Below, one piece after another: positions 24,414-33,348 of a DNA stretch of 64,000 nucleotides (positions are counted from its first letter, which is position 1; the number at the start of each line of letters is the position of its first letter). The stretch comes from Luteipulveratus flavus (GTDB taxonomy: Bacteria > Actinomycetota > Actinomycetes > Actinomycetales > Dermatophilaceae): assembly GCF_029080175.1 (NCBI RefSeq), contig NZ_JARFJC010000022.1; one strand, 5' to 3'. The notes beneath the pieces were generated by a model. That model had not been told where the DNA came from. It did no database searches and saw only the letters and a program-made list of their open reading frames with translations. Both the position numbers and the translations under genes were made by a program.

Positions 24414-25913
24414 ATGACGTCCTTGTGGCTCGACGGCCGCGAGCCGATCCGTTCCGACTCGTTGGAGGGGGATTCGTACGACGACGTCGTCGTGGGAGCG
24501 GGCCTCACCGGGCTGATGACGGCGCTGCTCCTGAGCCGATCCGGACGCGGCGTGGTGGTGCTGGAGGCCCGCGAGGTCGGTGCTGTCACGACCGGCAACA
24601 CGACCGGGAAGCTCTCGCTCCTGCAGGGCACCAAGTACACCCGGCTGACCAGCCGGCACCCGGAGTCCCTCGTCCGCGCGTACGTCGAGGCGAACCTCGA
24701 GGGCCAGCAGTGGCTGCTGCGCTACTGCGAGGAGCACGACGTCCCGGTGCAACGGCGGCCCGCGGTGACGTACGCCCCGGACGACGCGCAGGGGCTGAAA
24801 GCGGCGCGTGACGAGCACGAGGCGGCCACGGCGGCCGGGCTGGGCGTGCGCTGGGCGGACGAGCTGGACGTGCCGTTCCCGCACCGTGGCGGCACGGTGC
24901 TGGAGGACCAGGCGCAGCTGGACCCGATGGACGTGCTGGAGGCCCTGGTCGAGAGCGTCCGGGCCGAGGGCGGGCGCATCGTCACCGGCGCCCGCGTGCA
25001 GCACGTGTCGCGGCTGGGCTCGCCCACCGTGCGCCTCGAGGACGGACGGTCGATCCGGTGCGAGCACGTGATCCTCGCGACCGGGACGCCGATCCTGGAC
25101 CGCGGCCTGTACTTCGCCAAGCTCGAGCCCGGCCGGTCGTACGCGCTCGCGTACGACTATCCCGACGCGCCGGAGCTGATGATGCTGTCGGCATCCGGCC
25201 CGACCCGGTCGGTCCGGGACGCGCCGGCGACGTCCGGGCGGGCGCTGCTCATCGGAGGCGACGGCCACGTGGTCGGTCGCACCCGTTCCGAGCGAGCGCA
25301 CCTCAACCGGCTGCGCGACTGGACGGCCGAGTACTTCCCGGGCGCGGTCGAGACGCACCACTGGTCGGCCCAGGACTACACCTCGCACGACGGCGTTCCG
25401 TACGTCGGAGGCATGCCGCGTAGCTTCGGAAAAGTCTACGTGGCAACGGGATACGCGAAGTGGGGTCTGACCAACGGGGTTGCGGCTGCTCTCGACATCA
25501 CCGCGCAGATCCTCGACGGCCGGCTGCGCTGGGCCGACCGGATCCACCACCGGGTGACCCGGCCGCGGAGCGCCCTGGAGCCGGTCCGGATGAACGCCGG
25601 TGTCGCGGCGTCCGGGCTCCAGCACATCCTGGACGCGGCGCTGCGCAGCCGGCCCGAGACGCCTCCCAAGGAGGGCACCGGCGAGGTGGGCCGCTCGGGT
25701 GTGGTCCCGGTCGGTGTCTCGACCGTGAACGGGCGCACCTGCGCGGTCCAGGCGCTGTGCACCCACCTGGGCGGCGTCCTGGCGTGGAACGACGCGGAGA
25801 AGTCCTGGGACTGCCCGCTGCACGGATCGCGCTTCTCGCCGACGGGCGAGGTGCTCGAGGGACCCGCCACCCGAGCCCTCCCGCGCCGCGAGCCGGACGG
25901 AACGACGACGTAG
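24414..25913 (+). CDS. FAD-dependent oxidoreductase with C-terminal Rieske domain
   Basis: 499-residue two-domain protein. The N-terminal DAO-type FAD domain has VVVGAGLTGLMTALLLSRSG and LEAREVGAVTTGNTTGKLS; the C-terminal Rieske domain binds a [2Fe-2S] cluster through CTHLGG near residue 448 and CPLHGSRF near 465. YhfW-like proteins of this design are soluble oxidoreductases of unknown substrate. The ATG at 24414 has GAGGAG 6 nt upstream. A strong terminator follows. Single gene, divergent from the SWIM cassette. Confidence 0.92.
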   Translation: MTSLWLDGREPIRSDSLEGDSYDDVVVGAGLTGLMTALLLSRSGRGVVVLEAREVGAVTTGNTTGKLSLLQGTKYTRLTSRHPESLVRAYVEANLEGQQWLLRYCEEHDVPVQRRPAVTYAPDDAQGLKAARDEHEAATAAGLGVRWADELDVPFPHRGGTVLEDQAQLDPMDVLEALVESVRAEGGRIVTGARVQHVSRLGSPTVRLEDGRSIRCEHVILATGTPILDRGLYFAKLEPGRSYALAYDYPDAPELMMLSASGPTRSVRDAPATSGRALLIGGDGHVVGRTRSERAHLNRLRDWTAEYFPGAVETHHWSAQDYTSHDGVPYVGGMPRSFGKVYVATGYAKWGLTNGVAAALDITAQILDGRLRWADRIHHRVTRPRSALEPVRMNAGVAASGLQHILDAALRSRPETPPKEGTGEVGRSGVVPVGVSTVNGRTCAVQALCTHLGGVLAWNDAEKSWDCPLHGSRFSPTGEVLEGPATRALPRREPDGTTT

Positions 25914-25917
25914 ACCA

Positions 25918-25953
25918 GTGACCGGGAGTGCGCCATCACGCACTCCCGGTCAC
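25918..25953. terminator. Intrinsic terminator after the FAD-Rieske gene
   Basis: Perfect 15-bp stem (25918-25932 with 25939-25953), CCATCA loop, followed by a short T-run at about 25963-25966. Confidence 0.85.
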
Positions 25954-26053
25954 CGCTTCGGTTTTAGGCGTCGCGGCAGGTGTCCCCGGACAGCCGAACG
26001 CACCCGCCGCGCGGCTTCGACGGGTGCGTCCTGGTCGGAGGGCCGAGCGGGGC

Positions 26054-27256
26054 TCAGGCGGCGCCGGCGTGCTCGGGCTTGAGGACCACCTTGATGCAGC
26101 CGTCCGCCTTCTCCTGGAACATCTTGTAGCCCTCCGGCGCCTCCCGCAGCGGCAGGTGGTGGGTTGCGAACGCCTCGACGTCGAACGCGCTCTCGTCCTT
26201 GCGCAGGATGTCCAGCAGCTCGCCGGACCAGCGCCGTACGTTGGCCTGGCCCATCCGCAGCGTGAGCTGCTTGTCGAACATGTCCATCAGCGGCATCGGG
26301 TCGGCCGTACCGCCGTACACCCCGGACAGAGAGACGGTGCCGCCCCGCCGGACGGAGTCCATCGACGCGTACAGCGCGGCGAGCCGGTCGATGCCCATGG
26401 TCTCGATCGCTTTGCGTGCCAACGGTTTCGGAGCCCGTCCGACCAGCTTGATCACCTGCTCAGCGACGGGGTTGCCGTGCGCCTCCATGCCGACGGCGTC
26501 GACGGCGCCGTCGACGCCGCGTCCCTGGGTGAGCTCGCGGACCATCCCCGGGAGGTCGTCGACGGAGCGCAGGTCGATGGTCTCGGCGCCGTGGCTCGCC
26601 GCCATCGCCAGCCGCTCGGGCACGAGGTCGGCGGCCAGGACCCGCTCCGCGCCCATCTTCCGCGCCGAGCGGACCGTCATCTGGCCGACCGGCCCGAGGC
26701 CGATGACCAGCAGCGTGCTGCCCTCGGTGACGTCGGCGTACCGCGCGGCCTGCCAGGCCGTCGGCAGGATGTCGGACAGGTAGAGGTAACGCTCGTCCGG
26801 ACCGTCCTCGGGCACGCGGATCGGGCCGTACTGCGCCTGCGGCACCCGCAGGTACTCCGCCTGCCCACCCGGCACCGAGCCGTACAGGCTGGTGTAGCCG
26901 AACAGCGCTGCGCCCTTGCCCTGATCGGTCACCTGCGTCGTCTCGCACTGGGACTGCAGGCCGCGGGTGCACATCCAGCAGTGACCGCAGGAGACGTTGA
27001 ACGGGACGACGACCCGGTCGCCGACCTTCAGGTCACCCGTCTCGGGGCCGACCTCCTCGACGACGCCCATCGCCTCGTGGCCGAGGACATCGCCCGACTT
27101 CAGGTACGGCGCCAGCACGCCGTACAGGTGCAGGTCGGACCCGCAGATCGCGGTCGAGGTGACCCGGATGATCGCGTCGGTCGACTGCTCGATCCGAGGA
27201 TCGGGCACCTCCTCGACCGTGACGTTCTCGGGGCCTTGCCAGGTCAGCGCCTTCAT
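26054..27256 (-). CDS. Zinc-dependent alcohol/formaldehyde dehydrogenase (FdhA-like)
   Basis: 400-residue medium-chain dehydrogenase. Catalytic zinc ligands appear in CGSDLHLYG (near residue 38) and GHEAMG, the structural zinc Cys cluster in CGHCWMCTRGLQSQC (about 90-110), and the NAD site in VIGLGPVGQMTVRSARKMGA. The length, the large insert after the zinc lobe and the sequence style match the glutathione-independent formaldehyde dehydrogenase branch. It is divergent from a formate dehydrogenase operon, so formaldehyde to formate to CO2 is a reasonable pathway (inference). Start ATG 27256, with a GATT/GGGTAC promoter 43 nt upstream. Confidence 0.9.
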   Translation of the reverse strand: MKALTWQGPENVTVEEVPDPRIEQSTDAIIRVTSTAICGSDLHLYGVLAPYLKSGDVLGHEAMGVVEEVGPETGDLKVGDRVVVPFNVSCGHCWMCTRGLQSQCETTQVTDQGKGAALFGYTSLYGSVPGGQAEYLRVPQAQYGPIRVPEDGPDERYLYLSDILPTAWQAARYADVTEGSTLLVIGLGPVGQMTVRSARKMGAERVLAADLVPERLAMAASHGAETIDLRSVDDLPGMVRELTQGRGVDGAVDAVGMEAHGNPVAEQVIKLVGRAPKPLARKAIETMGIDRLAALYASMDSVRRGGTVSLSGVYGGTADPMPLMDMFDKQLTLRMGQANVRRWSGELLDILRKDESAFDVEAFATHHLPLREAPEGYKMFQEKADGCIKVVLKPEHAGAA

Positions 27257-27298
27257 CGTCGCTCCTCGTCCAGATCGGGTGCCGGTCTCCGACCCTGC

Positions 27299-27324
27299 GT
27301 ACCCGGGGGCTGGTGGCCCGAATC
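27299..27324 (-). promoter_or_regulatory. SigB-type promoter of the zinc dehydrogenase
   Basis: Minus strand: GATT (27321-27324), 16-nt spacer, GGGTAC (27299-27304), 43 nt before the ATG. It is back to back with the formate dehydrogenase promoter at 27340-27364. Confidence 0.6.
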
Positions 27325-27339
27325 GTGGAGGAGCACGAT

Positions 27340-27364
27340 GTTTGCGTGGCGTGCCCGCGGGTAC
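27340..27364 (+). promoter_or_regulatory. SigB-type promoter of the formate dehydrogenase operon
   Basis: GTTT (27340-27343), 15-nt spacer, GGGTAC (27359-27364), 41 nt before the ATG. An exact match to the GTTT/GGGTA consensus. Confidence 0.7.
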
Positions 27365-27404
27365 GGCCACGACAGACCCGGCCTGACTGGAGAGGTGTGT
27401 GCCG

Positions 27405-30400
27405 ATGAGTCCCGCGCTGCCGTGGCCCGTCATCCGTCAGCTCACCGGCCGCGACAGGTCGGGTCGAGGCTCCGCCGTGAAGTCCGGGCACACCGCGTCG
27501 CTGCAGCCGCGCACCGCGACCGCCGACCGGGTCGTGGACTCCGTCTGCCCGTACTGCGCGGTCGGCTGCGGCCAGCACGTGTACGTCAAGGACGAGAAGG
27601 TCGTCCAGGTCGAGGGCAACCCGGACTCGCCGATCAGCCGAGGACGCCTGTGCCCCAAGGGATCCGCGACCCTGCAGCTGACGACGGGCGACGCGCGAGA
27701 GAAGTACGTGCTTTACCGCCCGCCGCACGCCACGGACTGGCAGCGGCTGGACCTCGACACGGCGATGGAGATGGTCGCCGACCGGGTCGTCGAGACGCGC
27801 GCGGACACCTGGGAGTGGGAGAACGAGGACGGCCTGCGCACCCGCCGCACGATGGGGATCGCCAGCCTCGGCGGCGCGACGCTGGACAACGAGGAGAACT
27901 ACCTCATCAAGAAGCTGTTCACCTCGCTCGGCATCGTCCAGGTCGAGAACCAGGCCCGGGTCTGCCACAGCTCGACGGTGGCGGCGCTCGGCACGTCCTT
28001 CGGCCGCGGTGGCTCGACGACATACCTGCAGGACCTGCAGCGGGCCGACTGCATCGTCATCGAGGGGTCCAACTTCGCCGAGGCCCACCCGGTCGGTTTC
28101 CAATGGGTCATGGAGGCCAAGGCGCGCGGCGCGAAGATCATCCACGTCGACCCGCGCTTCTCCCGGACCAGCGCAATGGCCGACCTGTACGTCCCCATCC
28201 GCGCCGGCACCGACATCGCCTGGCTCGGCGCGTTGATCAACTACGTCCTCACGAACGACGCCTACTTCCACGAGTACGTCGTGAACTACACCAACGCGGC
28301 CACCATCGTGAAGGAGGACTTCCGGGACACCGAGGACCTCGACGGACTCTTCTCCGGGCTCGACACCGACTCGATGGCGTACGACCCGACCTCCTGGCAG
28401 TACGAGGGCGCGCGGGTGGCGGCGGCGTCCGGGGACCGGGACACGCAGGGCGGCGGCGCGAACCGCAAGACGGCCGAGTCCGGCCACTCGCACTCGCACG
28501 GCTCGGGTGGCCCGTCGATCCAGGGCACCTGGCGTCGCGACGAGACGCTGCAGGACCCGCGCTGCGTCTTCCAGATCCTCAAGCGCCACTACGCCCGCTA
28601 CACCCCGGAGATGGTCGAGGAGGTCTGCGGCGTCCCGCAGCACCTGTTCCACGAGGTCGCCGACGCGCTGATCGCCAACTCCGGGCGCGAGCGGACCACC
28701 GCCTTCGCGTACGCGGTGGGCTGGACCCAGCACACGGTCGGCGCACAGTACATCCGTACGGCGTGCATCCTGCAGCTGCTGCTGGGCAACATCGGCCGTC
28801 CCGGGGGCGGCATCATGGCGCTGCGCGGGCACGCGAGCATCCAGGGGTCCAGCGACATCCCGACGCTGTTCGACCTGCTGCCCGGCTACATCCCGATGCC
28901 GCACGCGCACCGCGAGCACGACCTGCGGACCTTCCTGGAGTCCGACGCCGCCGACCGCGGGTTCTGGGCGCTGATGCCCGCGTACGTCACCAGCCTGCTC
29001 AAGGCGTGGTGGGGCGAGGCGGCCACCGCGGACAACGACTACTGCTTCGACTACGTCCCCCGGCTGACCGGCGCGCACAGCACCTACCAGACGGTGCAGG
29101 CACAGCTGGACGGCCAGTGCAAGGGCTACTTCCTGATGGGGGAGAACCCCGCGGTCGGCTCCGCCAACGCCGGCCTGCAGCGGCGGGGGATGGCGCAGCT
29201 GGACTGGCTGGTCGTGCGCGACTTCTCCCTCATCGAGAGCGCGACCTGGTGGCAGGACGGCCCCGAGATCGAGACCGGGGAGATGCGCACCGAGGACATC
29301 GGCACCGAGGTGTTCTTCTTCCCCGCCGCCTCGCACACCGAGAAGAGCGGCAGCTTCACCAACACCAACCGGCTGCTGCAGTGGCACGACACCGCGGTCG
29401 AGCCGGAGCACGACCGGCGCAGCGACCTGTGGTTCATGTACCACCTGGGCCGCATCGTCCGGGACCGGCTGGCGAGCTCCACGGACGAGCGGGACCGCCC
29501 GGTCCTGGACCTCACCTGGGACTACCCGACCTCCGGCGCGCTCGACGAGCCGGACGCCGAGGCGGTGCTGGCCGAGATCAACGGACGCGACGCGCAGGGA
29601 GAGCCGCTGTCGGCGTACACCGAGCTCAAGGACGACGGCACCACCACGTGCGGGTGCTGGATCTACTGCGGCTGCTACGCCGACGGAGTCAACCAGCCGC
29701 GCCGCCGCAAGCCGCACACCGAGCAGACCGTCTCCTCGCAGGAGTGGGGCTGGGCGTGGCCGGCGAACCGGCGCGAGCTGTACAACCGCGCCTCCGCCGA
29801 CCCGGACGGCAAGCCGTGGAGCGAGCGCAAACGGCTGCTCTGGTGGGACGCCGACCAGCAGAAGTGGGTCGGCGACGACGTGCCCGACTTCGAGCCGACC
29901 AAGCCGCCGGACTACCGGCCGGCCGAGGACGCGAAGGGGATCGACGCGCTCTCGGGGATCGACCCGTTCATCATGCAGGCCGACGGCCGCGGCTGGCTGT
30001 ACGCGCCGGCGGGCCTGGTCGACGGGCCGTTGCCGACCCACTACGAGCCGCAGGACTCACCGATCGACAACGCGTTGTACCGCCAGCAGCGCGACCCGGT
30101 GCGCCAGGTCGTCTCCCACCCGCGCAACCGCTACCACCCCAGCGGGTCCGAGCGTGGCGCCGAGGTGTTCCCGTACGTCGTGACGACGTACCGGCTGACC
30201 GAGCACTTCACCGCGGGCGGGATGACGCGGTGGCTGCCCTACCTCGCGGAGCTGCAGCCGGCGTTCTTCTGCGAGGTGTCGCCGGAGCTGGCGGCCGAGC
30301 GCGGGCTGAAGCACCACGGCTGGGCGACGATCGTCACCGCCCGCGGCGTCGTCGAGGCGCGGGTCATGGTGACGCGGCGGATGACGCCCCTGCGCGTGCG

Positions 30401-30656
30401 CGGGCGGACGATCCACCAGATCGGGATGCCGTACCACTGGGGGCCGAACGGCCTCACCACGGGCGACGCGATGAACGAGCTGTCCTCGGTGGCGCTCGAC
30501 GCGAACGTGCACATCCAGGAGGTCAAGGCGCTCACCGCCGACATCCAGCCCGGTCGCCGACCACGCGGCGCGGACGTACAAGCGTTGCTCGACCGCTACA
30601 TCGAGCGGGCACGGATCGACGACCGGACCGGGATGGAAGGGGTGACGGGGCGATGA
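27405..30656 (+). CDS. Formate dehydrogenase catalytic (molybdopterin) subunit
   Basis: 1083-residue molybdopterin oxidoreductase oxidising formate to CO2. The N-terminal [4Fe-4S] ligands are CPYCAVGCG plus a distal Cys (RLCPKG). At the position of selenocysteine in FdnG/FdoG there is Cys187 (ENQARVCHSSTVAALG), so this is the cysteine form. Bis-MGD binding blocks such as GENPAVGSANAGLQRRGM follow. No twin-arginine signal or hydrophobic leader is present, which implies a cytoplasmic active site. A His/Ser/Gly-rich stretch (SHSHSHGSGG) is inserted near residue 365. The ATG at 27405 has GGAGAGG 9 nt upstream. The stop overlaps the next gene as ATGA. Confidence 0.95.
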   Translation: MSPALPWPVIRQLTGRDRSGRGSAVKSGHTASLQPRTATADRVVDSVCPYCAVGCGQHVYVKDEKVVQVEGNPDSPISRGRLCPKGSATLQLTTGDAREKYVLYRPPHATDWQRLDLDTAMEMVADRVVETRADTWEWENEDGLRTRRTMGIASLGGATLDNEENYLIKKLFTSLGIVQVENQARVCHSSTVAALGTSFGRGGSTTYLQDLQRADCIVIEGSNFAEAHPVGFQWVMEAKARGAKIIHVDPRFSRTSAMADLYVPIRAGTDIAWLGALINYVLTNDAYFHEYVVNYTNAATIVKEDFRDTEDLDGLFSGLDTDSMAYDPTSWQYEGARVAAASGDRDTQGGGANRKTAESGHSHSHGSGGPSIQGTWRRDETLQDPRCVFQILKRHYARYTPEMVEEVCGVPQHLFHEVADALIANSGRERTTAFAYAVGWTQHTVGAQYIRTACILQLLLGNIGRPGGGIMALRGHASIQGSSDIPTLFDLLPGYIPMPHAHREHDLRTFLESDAADRGFWALMPAYVTSLLKAWWGEAATADNDYCFDYVPRLTGAHSTYQTVQAQLDGQCKGYFLMGENPAVGSANAGLQRRGMAQLDWLVVRDFSLIESATWWQDGPEIETGEMRTEDIGTEVFFFPAASHTEKSGSFTNTNRLLQWHDTAVEPEHDRRSDLWFMYHLGRIVRDRLASSTDERDRPVLDLTWDYPTSGALDEPDAEAVLAEINGRDAQGEPLSAYTELKDDGTTTCGCWIYCGCYADGVNQPRRRKPHTEQTVSSQEWGWAWPANRRELYNRASADPDGKPWSERKRLLWWDADQQKWVGDDVPDFEPTKPPDYRPAEDAKGIDALSGIDPFIMQADGRGWLYAPAGLVDGPLPTHYEPQDSPIDNALYRQQRDPVRQVVSHPRNRYHPSGSERGAEVFPYVVTTYRLTEHFTAGGMTRWLPYLAELQPAFFCEVSPELAAERGLKHHGWATIVTARGVVEARVMVTRRMTPLRVRGRTIHQIGMPYHWGPNGLTTGDAMNELSSVALDANVHIQEVKALTADIQPGRRPRGADVQALLDRYIERARIDDRTGMEGVTGR

Positions 30657-31453
30657 CCACAGTGGACCTCGGTATGCCGCGGATGGGGTTCTTCACCGAC
30701 ACCACCGTGTGCATCGGTTGCAAGGCGTGCGAGGTGGCGTGCAAGGAGTGGAACGCCGTCCCGTCCAAGCCGCTGAACCTCACCGGCGAGTCGTTCGACA
30801 ACACCTCCGGCCTCACCGCCGACTCCTGGCGGCACGTCGCCTTCATCGAGAAGTCGGTCCCGGCGCCGGGCGGCGACGGGGCCAAGGACGTGAAGTGGCT
30901 GATGTCCTCGGACGTCTGCAAGCACTGCACGCACGCCGCGTGCCTGGACGTCTGCCCGACCGGGTCGCTGTTCCGTACCGAGTTCGGGACGGTCGTCGTC
31001 CAGCAGGACATCTGCAACGGCTGCGGCTACTGCGTGTCCGCGTGCCCGTACGGCGTCATCGACCAGCGCGAGGACGACGGGCGGGTGTTCAAGTGCACGA
31101 TGTGCTACGACCGGATCGGCGACGGCGGCGAACCCGCCTGCGCCAAGGCCTGCCCGACCGACTCGATCCAGTACGGCGAGCTGGACCTGTTGCGGGACAA
31201 GGCTTCCCGGCGGGTGGCCGAGCTGCACGCGCAGGGTCTGACCGACGCGCGGCTGTACGGCGAGTCACCGGACGACGGCGTCGGCGGCACCGGCGCGTTC
31301 TTCCTGCTGCTGGACGAGCCCGAGACGTACGGCCTGCCGCCGGACCCGGTGGTCACGACGCGCGACCTGCCGGGCATGTGGCGGCGTACGGCGGTGGCCG
31401 CGGCGACGCTGCTGGCCGGTGTGGCGGTCTCGTTCGCAGGTGCGCGCCGATGA
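30653..31453 (+). CDS. Formate dehydrogenase iron-sulfur (beta) subunit
   Basis: 266-residue electron-transfer subunit with four [4Fe-4S] ferredoxin motifs: CIGCKACEVAC near the N-terminus, CKHCTHAACLDVCP, CNGCGYCVSACP and CTMCYD with CAKACP. It passes electrons from the catalytic subunit to the membrane subunit. A hydrophobic C-terminal helix (TAVAAATLLAGVAVSFAG) may anchor it. ATGA overlaps at both ends bind it into the operon. Confidence 0.95.
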   Translation: MTTVDLGMPRMGFFTDTTVCIGCKACEVACKEWNAVPSKPLNLTGESFDNTSGLTADSWRHVAFIEKSVPAPGGDGAKDVKWLMSSDVCKHCTHAACLDVCPTGSLFRTEFGTVVVQQDICNGCGYCVSACPYGVIDQREDDGRVFKCTMCYDRIGDGGEPACAKACPTDSIQYGELDLLRDKASRRVAELHAQGLTDARLYGESPDDGVGGTGAFFLLLDEPETYGLPPDPVVTTRDLPGMWRRTAVAAATLLAGVAVSFAGARR

Positions 31454-32379
31454 GCCCGCGACGCGAGCCGGAGCCCGAGTTCGCCTCGTACTACGGCCGG
31501 CCCATCCTCAAGGAGCCGACGTGGGAGGCCCGCGACATCGCCGGCTACTTGTTCGCCGGCGGTCTGGCCGGAGCGTCGTCCGCGATCGCCGCGGCGGCCC
31601 AGCTGACCGGACGGCCGGCGCTCGCGCGCGTCTCGCGGATCGGTGCGGTGGGCGGCCTCGGGTTCTCGGTCGTGGCGCTGGTGCACGACCTCGGGCGGCC
31701 CGCGCGGTTCGTCAACATGCTGCGCGTCGCCAAGCCGACGTCGCCGATGAGCGTCGGGTCCTGGCTGCTCGCCGGGTACGGTCCGCTCGCCGGAGCGGCC
31801 CTGGCCAGCGACCTCACCGGCATCGCCCGCCCGGCCGGGTACGCCGCCGGGGTGGGCGCCGGCGTCCTGGGCGCGGGCGTCGCGACGTACACCTCCGCGC
31901 TGTTCGCCGACACGGCCGTCCCCGCCTGGCACGAGACCAGGCACGAGCTGCCGTTCCTCTTCGCCGGGTCGGCGGTGTGCGCGGCGAGCGGGTTCGCGCT
32001 GATCGGTTCGCCGACCGCTCAGGTCGCGCCGCTGCGGACGCTCGCCGTCGGAGGAGCGGCCCTGGAGCTGTCGATGAGCGCGCGGATGCCGCGCAGCGCC
32101 GGTCTCGCGGGGGAGACGTTCGGCCTCGGGCGCGCCGGTGCGCTGATGCGCTCCGCCCGCGTGGCCACCGCGGTCGGAGCCGTCGGCGCGGGGGTGCTCG
32201 GCGGGCGCAGCCGCGCGGTCGCGGCCGCCTCCGGTCTGGCGCTGCTCGCGGGCTCGGCCCTGACCCGGTTCGGCATCTTCGAGGCGGGCCGGCTCTCCAC
32301 CCAGGACCCCAAGTACGTCGTCGTCCCCCAGCGCGAGCGCCTCGCGCAGCAGGAACGGGAGGCCGCCACCGTCGGCTGA
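31450..32379 (+). CDS. nrfD: NrfD/PsrC-type membrane subunit of formate dehydrogenase
   Basis: 309-residue polytopic membrane protein with about eight hydrophobic segments, starting with YYGRPILKEPTWEARDIAGYLFAGGLAG, the usual NrfD opening, and containing the conserved VHDLGRPARFVNMLRV block. NrfD proteins carry quinone sites, so formate electrons probably enter the quinone pool. Third and last gene of the operon. Confidence 0.9.
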   Translation: MSPRREPEPEFASYYGRPILKEPTWEARDIAGYLFAGGLAGASSAIAAAAQLTGRPALARVSRIGAVGGLGFSVVALVHDLGRPARFVNMLRVAKPTSPMSVGSWLLAGYGPLAGAALASDLTGIARPAGYAAGVGAGVLGAGVATYTSALFADTAVPAWHETRHELPFLFAGSAVCAASGFALIGSPTAQVAPLRTLAVGGAALELSMSARMPRSAGLAGETFGLGRAGALMRSARVATAVGAVGAGVLGGRSRAVAAASGLALLAGSALTRFGIFEAGRLSTQDPKYVVVPQRERLAQQEREAATVG

Positions 32380-32397
32380 GGCGGTCTGCGTCTGCAG

Positions 32398-32422
32398 GGT
32401 TCGACCGGCGGCGGATGGGTAG
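32398..32422 (+). promoter_or_regulatory. SigB-type promoter of the 154-residue membrane protein
   Basis: GGTT (32398-32401), 15-nt spacer, GGGTAG (32417-32422), 9 nt before the ATG; nearly leaderless. Confidence 0.55.
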
Positions 32423-32431
32423 CAAGCAGTC

Positions 32432-32896
32432 ATGGGACGAGGAATTCTGCGAGGAGCCGTCGCCGGCGCCGCGGGTACGACAGCCCTTGACGCCGTCACC
32501 TACCTGGACATGGCGGTACGCGGCCGCGGCACGAGCAGCACCCCGGAGGACACGGTCGAGCGCGGAGCACGCGTCGTCGGTCTGAAGATCCCGGGGGAGG
32601 GCGAGACCCGCGCGAACCGGGTGCAGGGCCTCGGCCCCCTCTCAGGGATCGCCGTCGGCGTCGGTACGGGCGTCGCGAGCGGCGTCGTGCAGGCGACCCT
32701 GCGCTCCCGCGGGCAGCGGCTGCCCGCCGCGGTCGGCGTCCTGGCTGTCAGCGCGGTGGCGATGGCCCTGGCCAACGGCCCGATGACCGTGCTCGGCGTC
32801 ACCGACCCGCGCACCTGGTCCGCCACCGACTGGCTCAGCGACGCCGTCCCGCACCTGGCGTACGGGCTGGTGACGTACGCCGCGCTGCAGGACTAG
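32432..32896 (+). CDS. Small membrane protein (hypothetical)
   Basis: 154 residues with glycine/alanine-rich hydrophobic segments at about 1-20, 70-90, 98-122 and 142-153, resembling a small DUF1440-like inner-membrane protein. No catalytic motif. No Shine-Dalgarno is visible; the start lies 9 nt after a GGTT/GGGTAG promoter, so translation is probably leaderless and stress-induced. Confidence 0.78.
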   Translation: MGRGILRGAVAGAAGTTALDAVTYLDMAVRGRGTSSTPEDTVERGARVVGLKIPGEGETRANRVQGLGPLSGIAVGVGTGVASGVVQATLRSRGQRLPAAVGVLAVSAVAMALANGPMTVLGVTDPRTWSATDWLSDAVPHLAYGLVTYAALQD

Positions 32897-32947
32897 CTCA
32901 GCGATCTGCCGATTCCGACCGCCCCGCTCCGAGGAGGACGCACCACC

Positions 32948-33223
32948 ATGGCATCCCAGCGCAGCACGACCACCGATCACGACGAGATCCGTGCGTGGGT
33001 GGAGAAGCACGACGGACGCCCGGCGGCCGTGAAGTACACCGCCACGGGCGACGATCCCGGCGTCCTGCGCATCGGCTTCCCCGGAGGGATGGGTCCCGAC
33101 GTCATCGAGCAGATCACCTGGGACCAGTGGTTCGGCAAGTTCGAGGACGAGGGTCTGGCGTTCTGCTACCCGCGGCGCCAGGGCGAGGAGGACAGCACGT
33201 CATTCCGGCTCGAGGAGCGCTGA
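32948..33223 (+). CDS. Conserved hypothetical protein, 91 residues
   Basis: Small soluble protein beginning MASQRSTTTDHDEIRAWVEKH and containing DGRPAAVKYTATGDDPGVLR and ITWDQWFGKFEDEGLAFCY. It resembles short actinobacterial hypotheticals that share the RAWVExHxGRPA opening; function unknown. Strong Shine-Dalgarno GAGGAGG about 10 nt before the ATG at 32948. Confidence 0.82.
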   Translation: MASQRSTTTDHDEIRAWVEKHDGRPAAVKYTATGDDPGVLRIGFPGGMGPDVIEQITWDQWFGKFEDEGLAFCYPRRQGEEDSTSFRLEER

Positions 33224-33348
33224 CCTCGGTCACGGTTCGCCCCGCCGCCCGCAGCGATCCGCGCCCGGCGTTCCGCCGTGGACGTCGGGTGCGGTGGTTT
33301 GTCGATCGCGGGCGCGTGAGCGCGGGTGCGTCCGGGTAGAACGGCGGG

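Noticed and set aside
27963..27965. Possible selenocysteine site in formate dehydrogenase
   Set aside because: The codon is TGC, an ordinary cysteine; no in-frame TGA occurs.
27033..30041. A 1002-codon minus-strand frame opposite the formate dehydrogenase
   Set aside because: Antisense shadow; low-complexity composition only.
25928..30650. Very long plus-strand open frame running ahead of and through the formate dehydrogenase genes in another frame
   Set aside because: It is a by-product of high GC: Arg/Pro/Gly-rich, no domains, while the overlapping frame encodes clear enzyme families.
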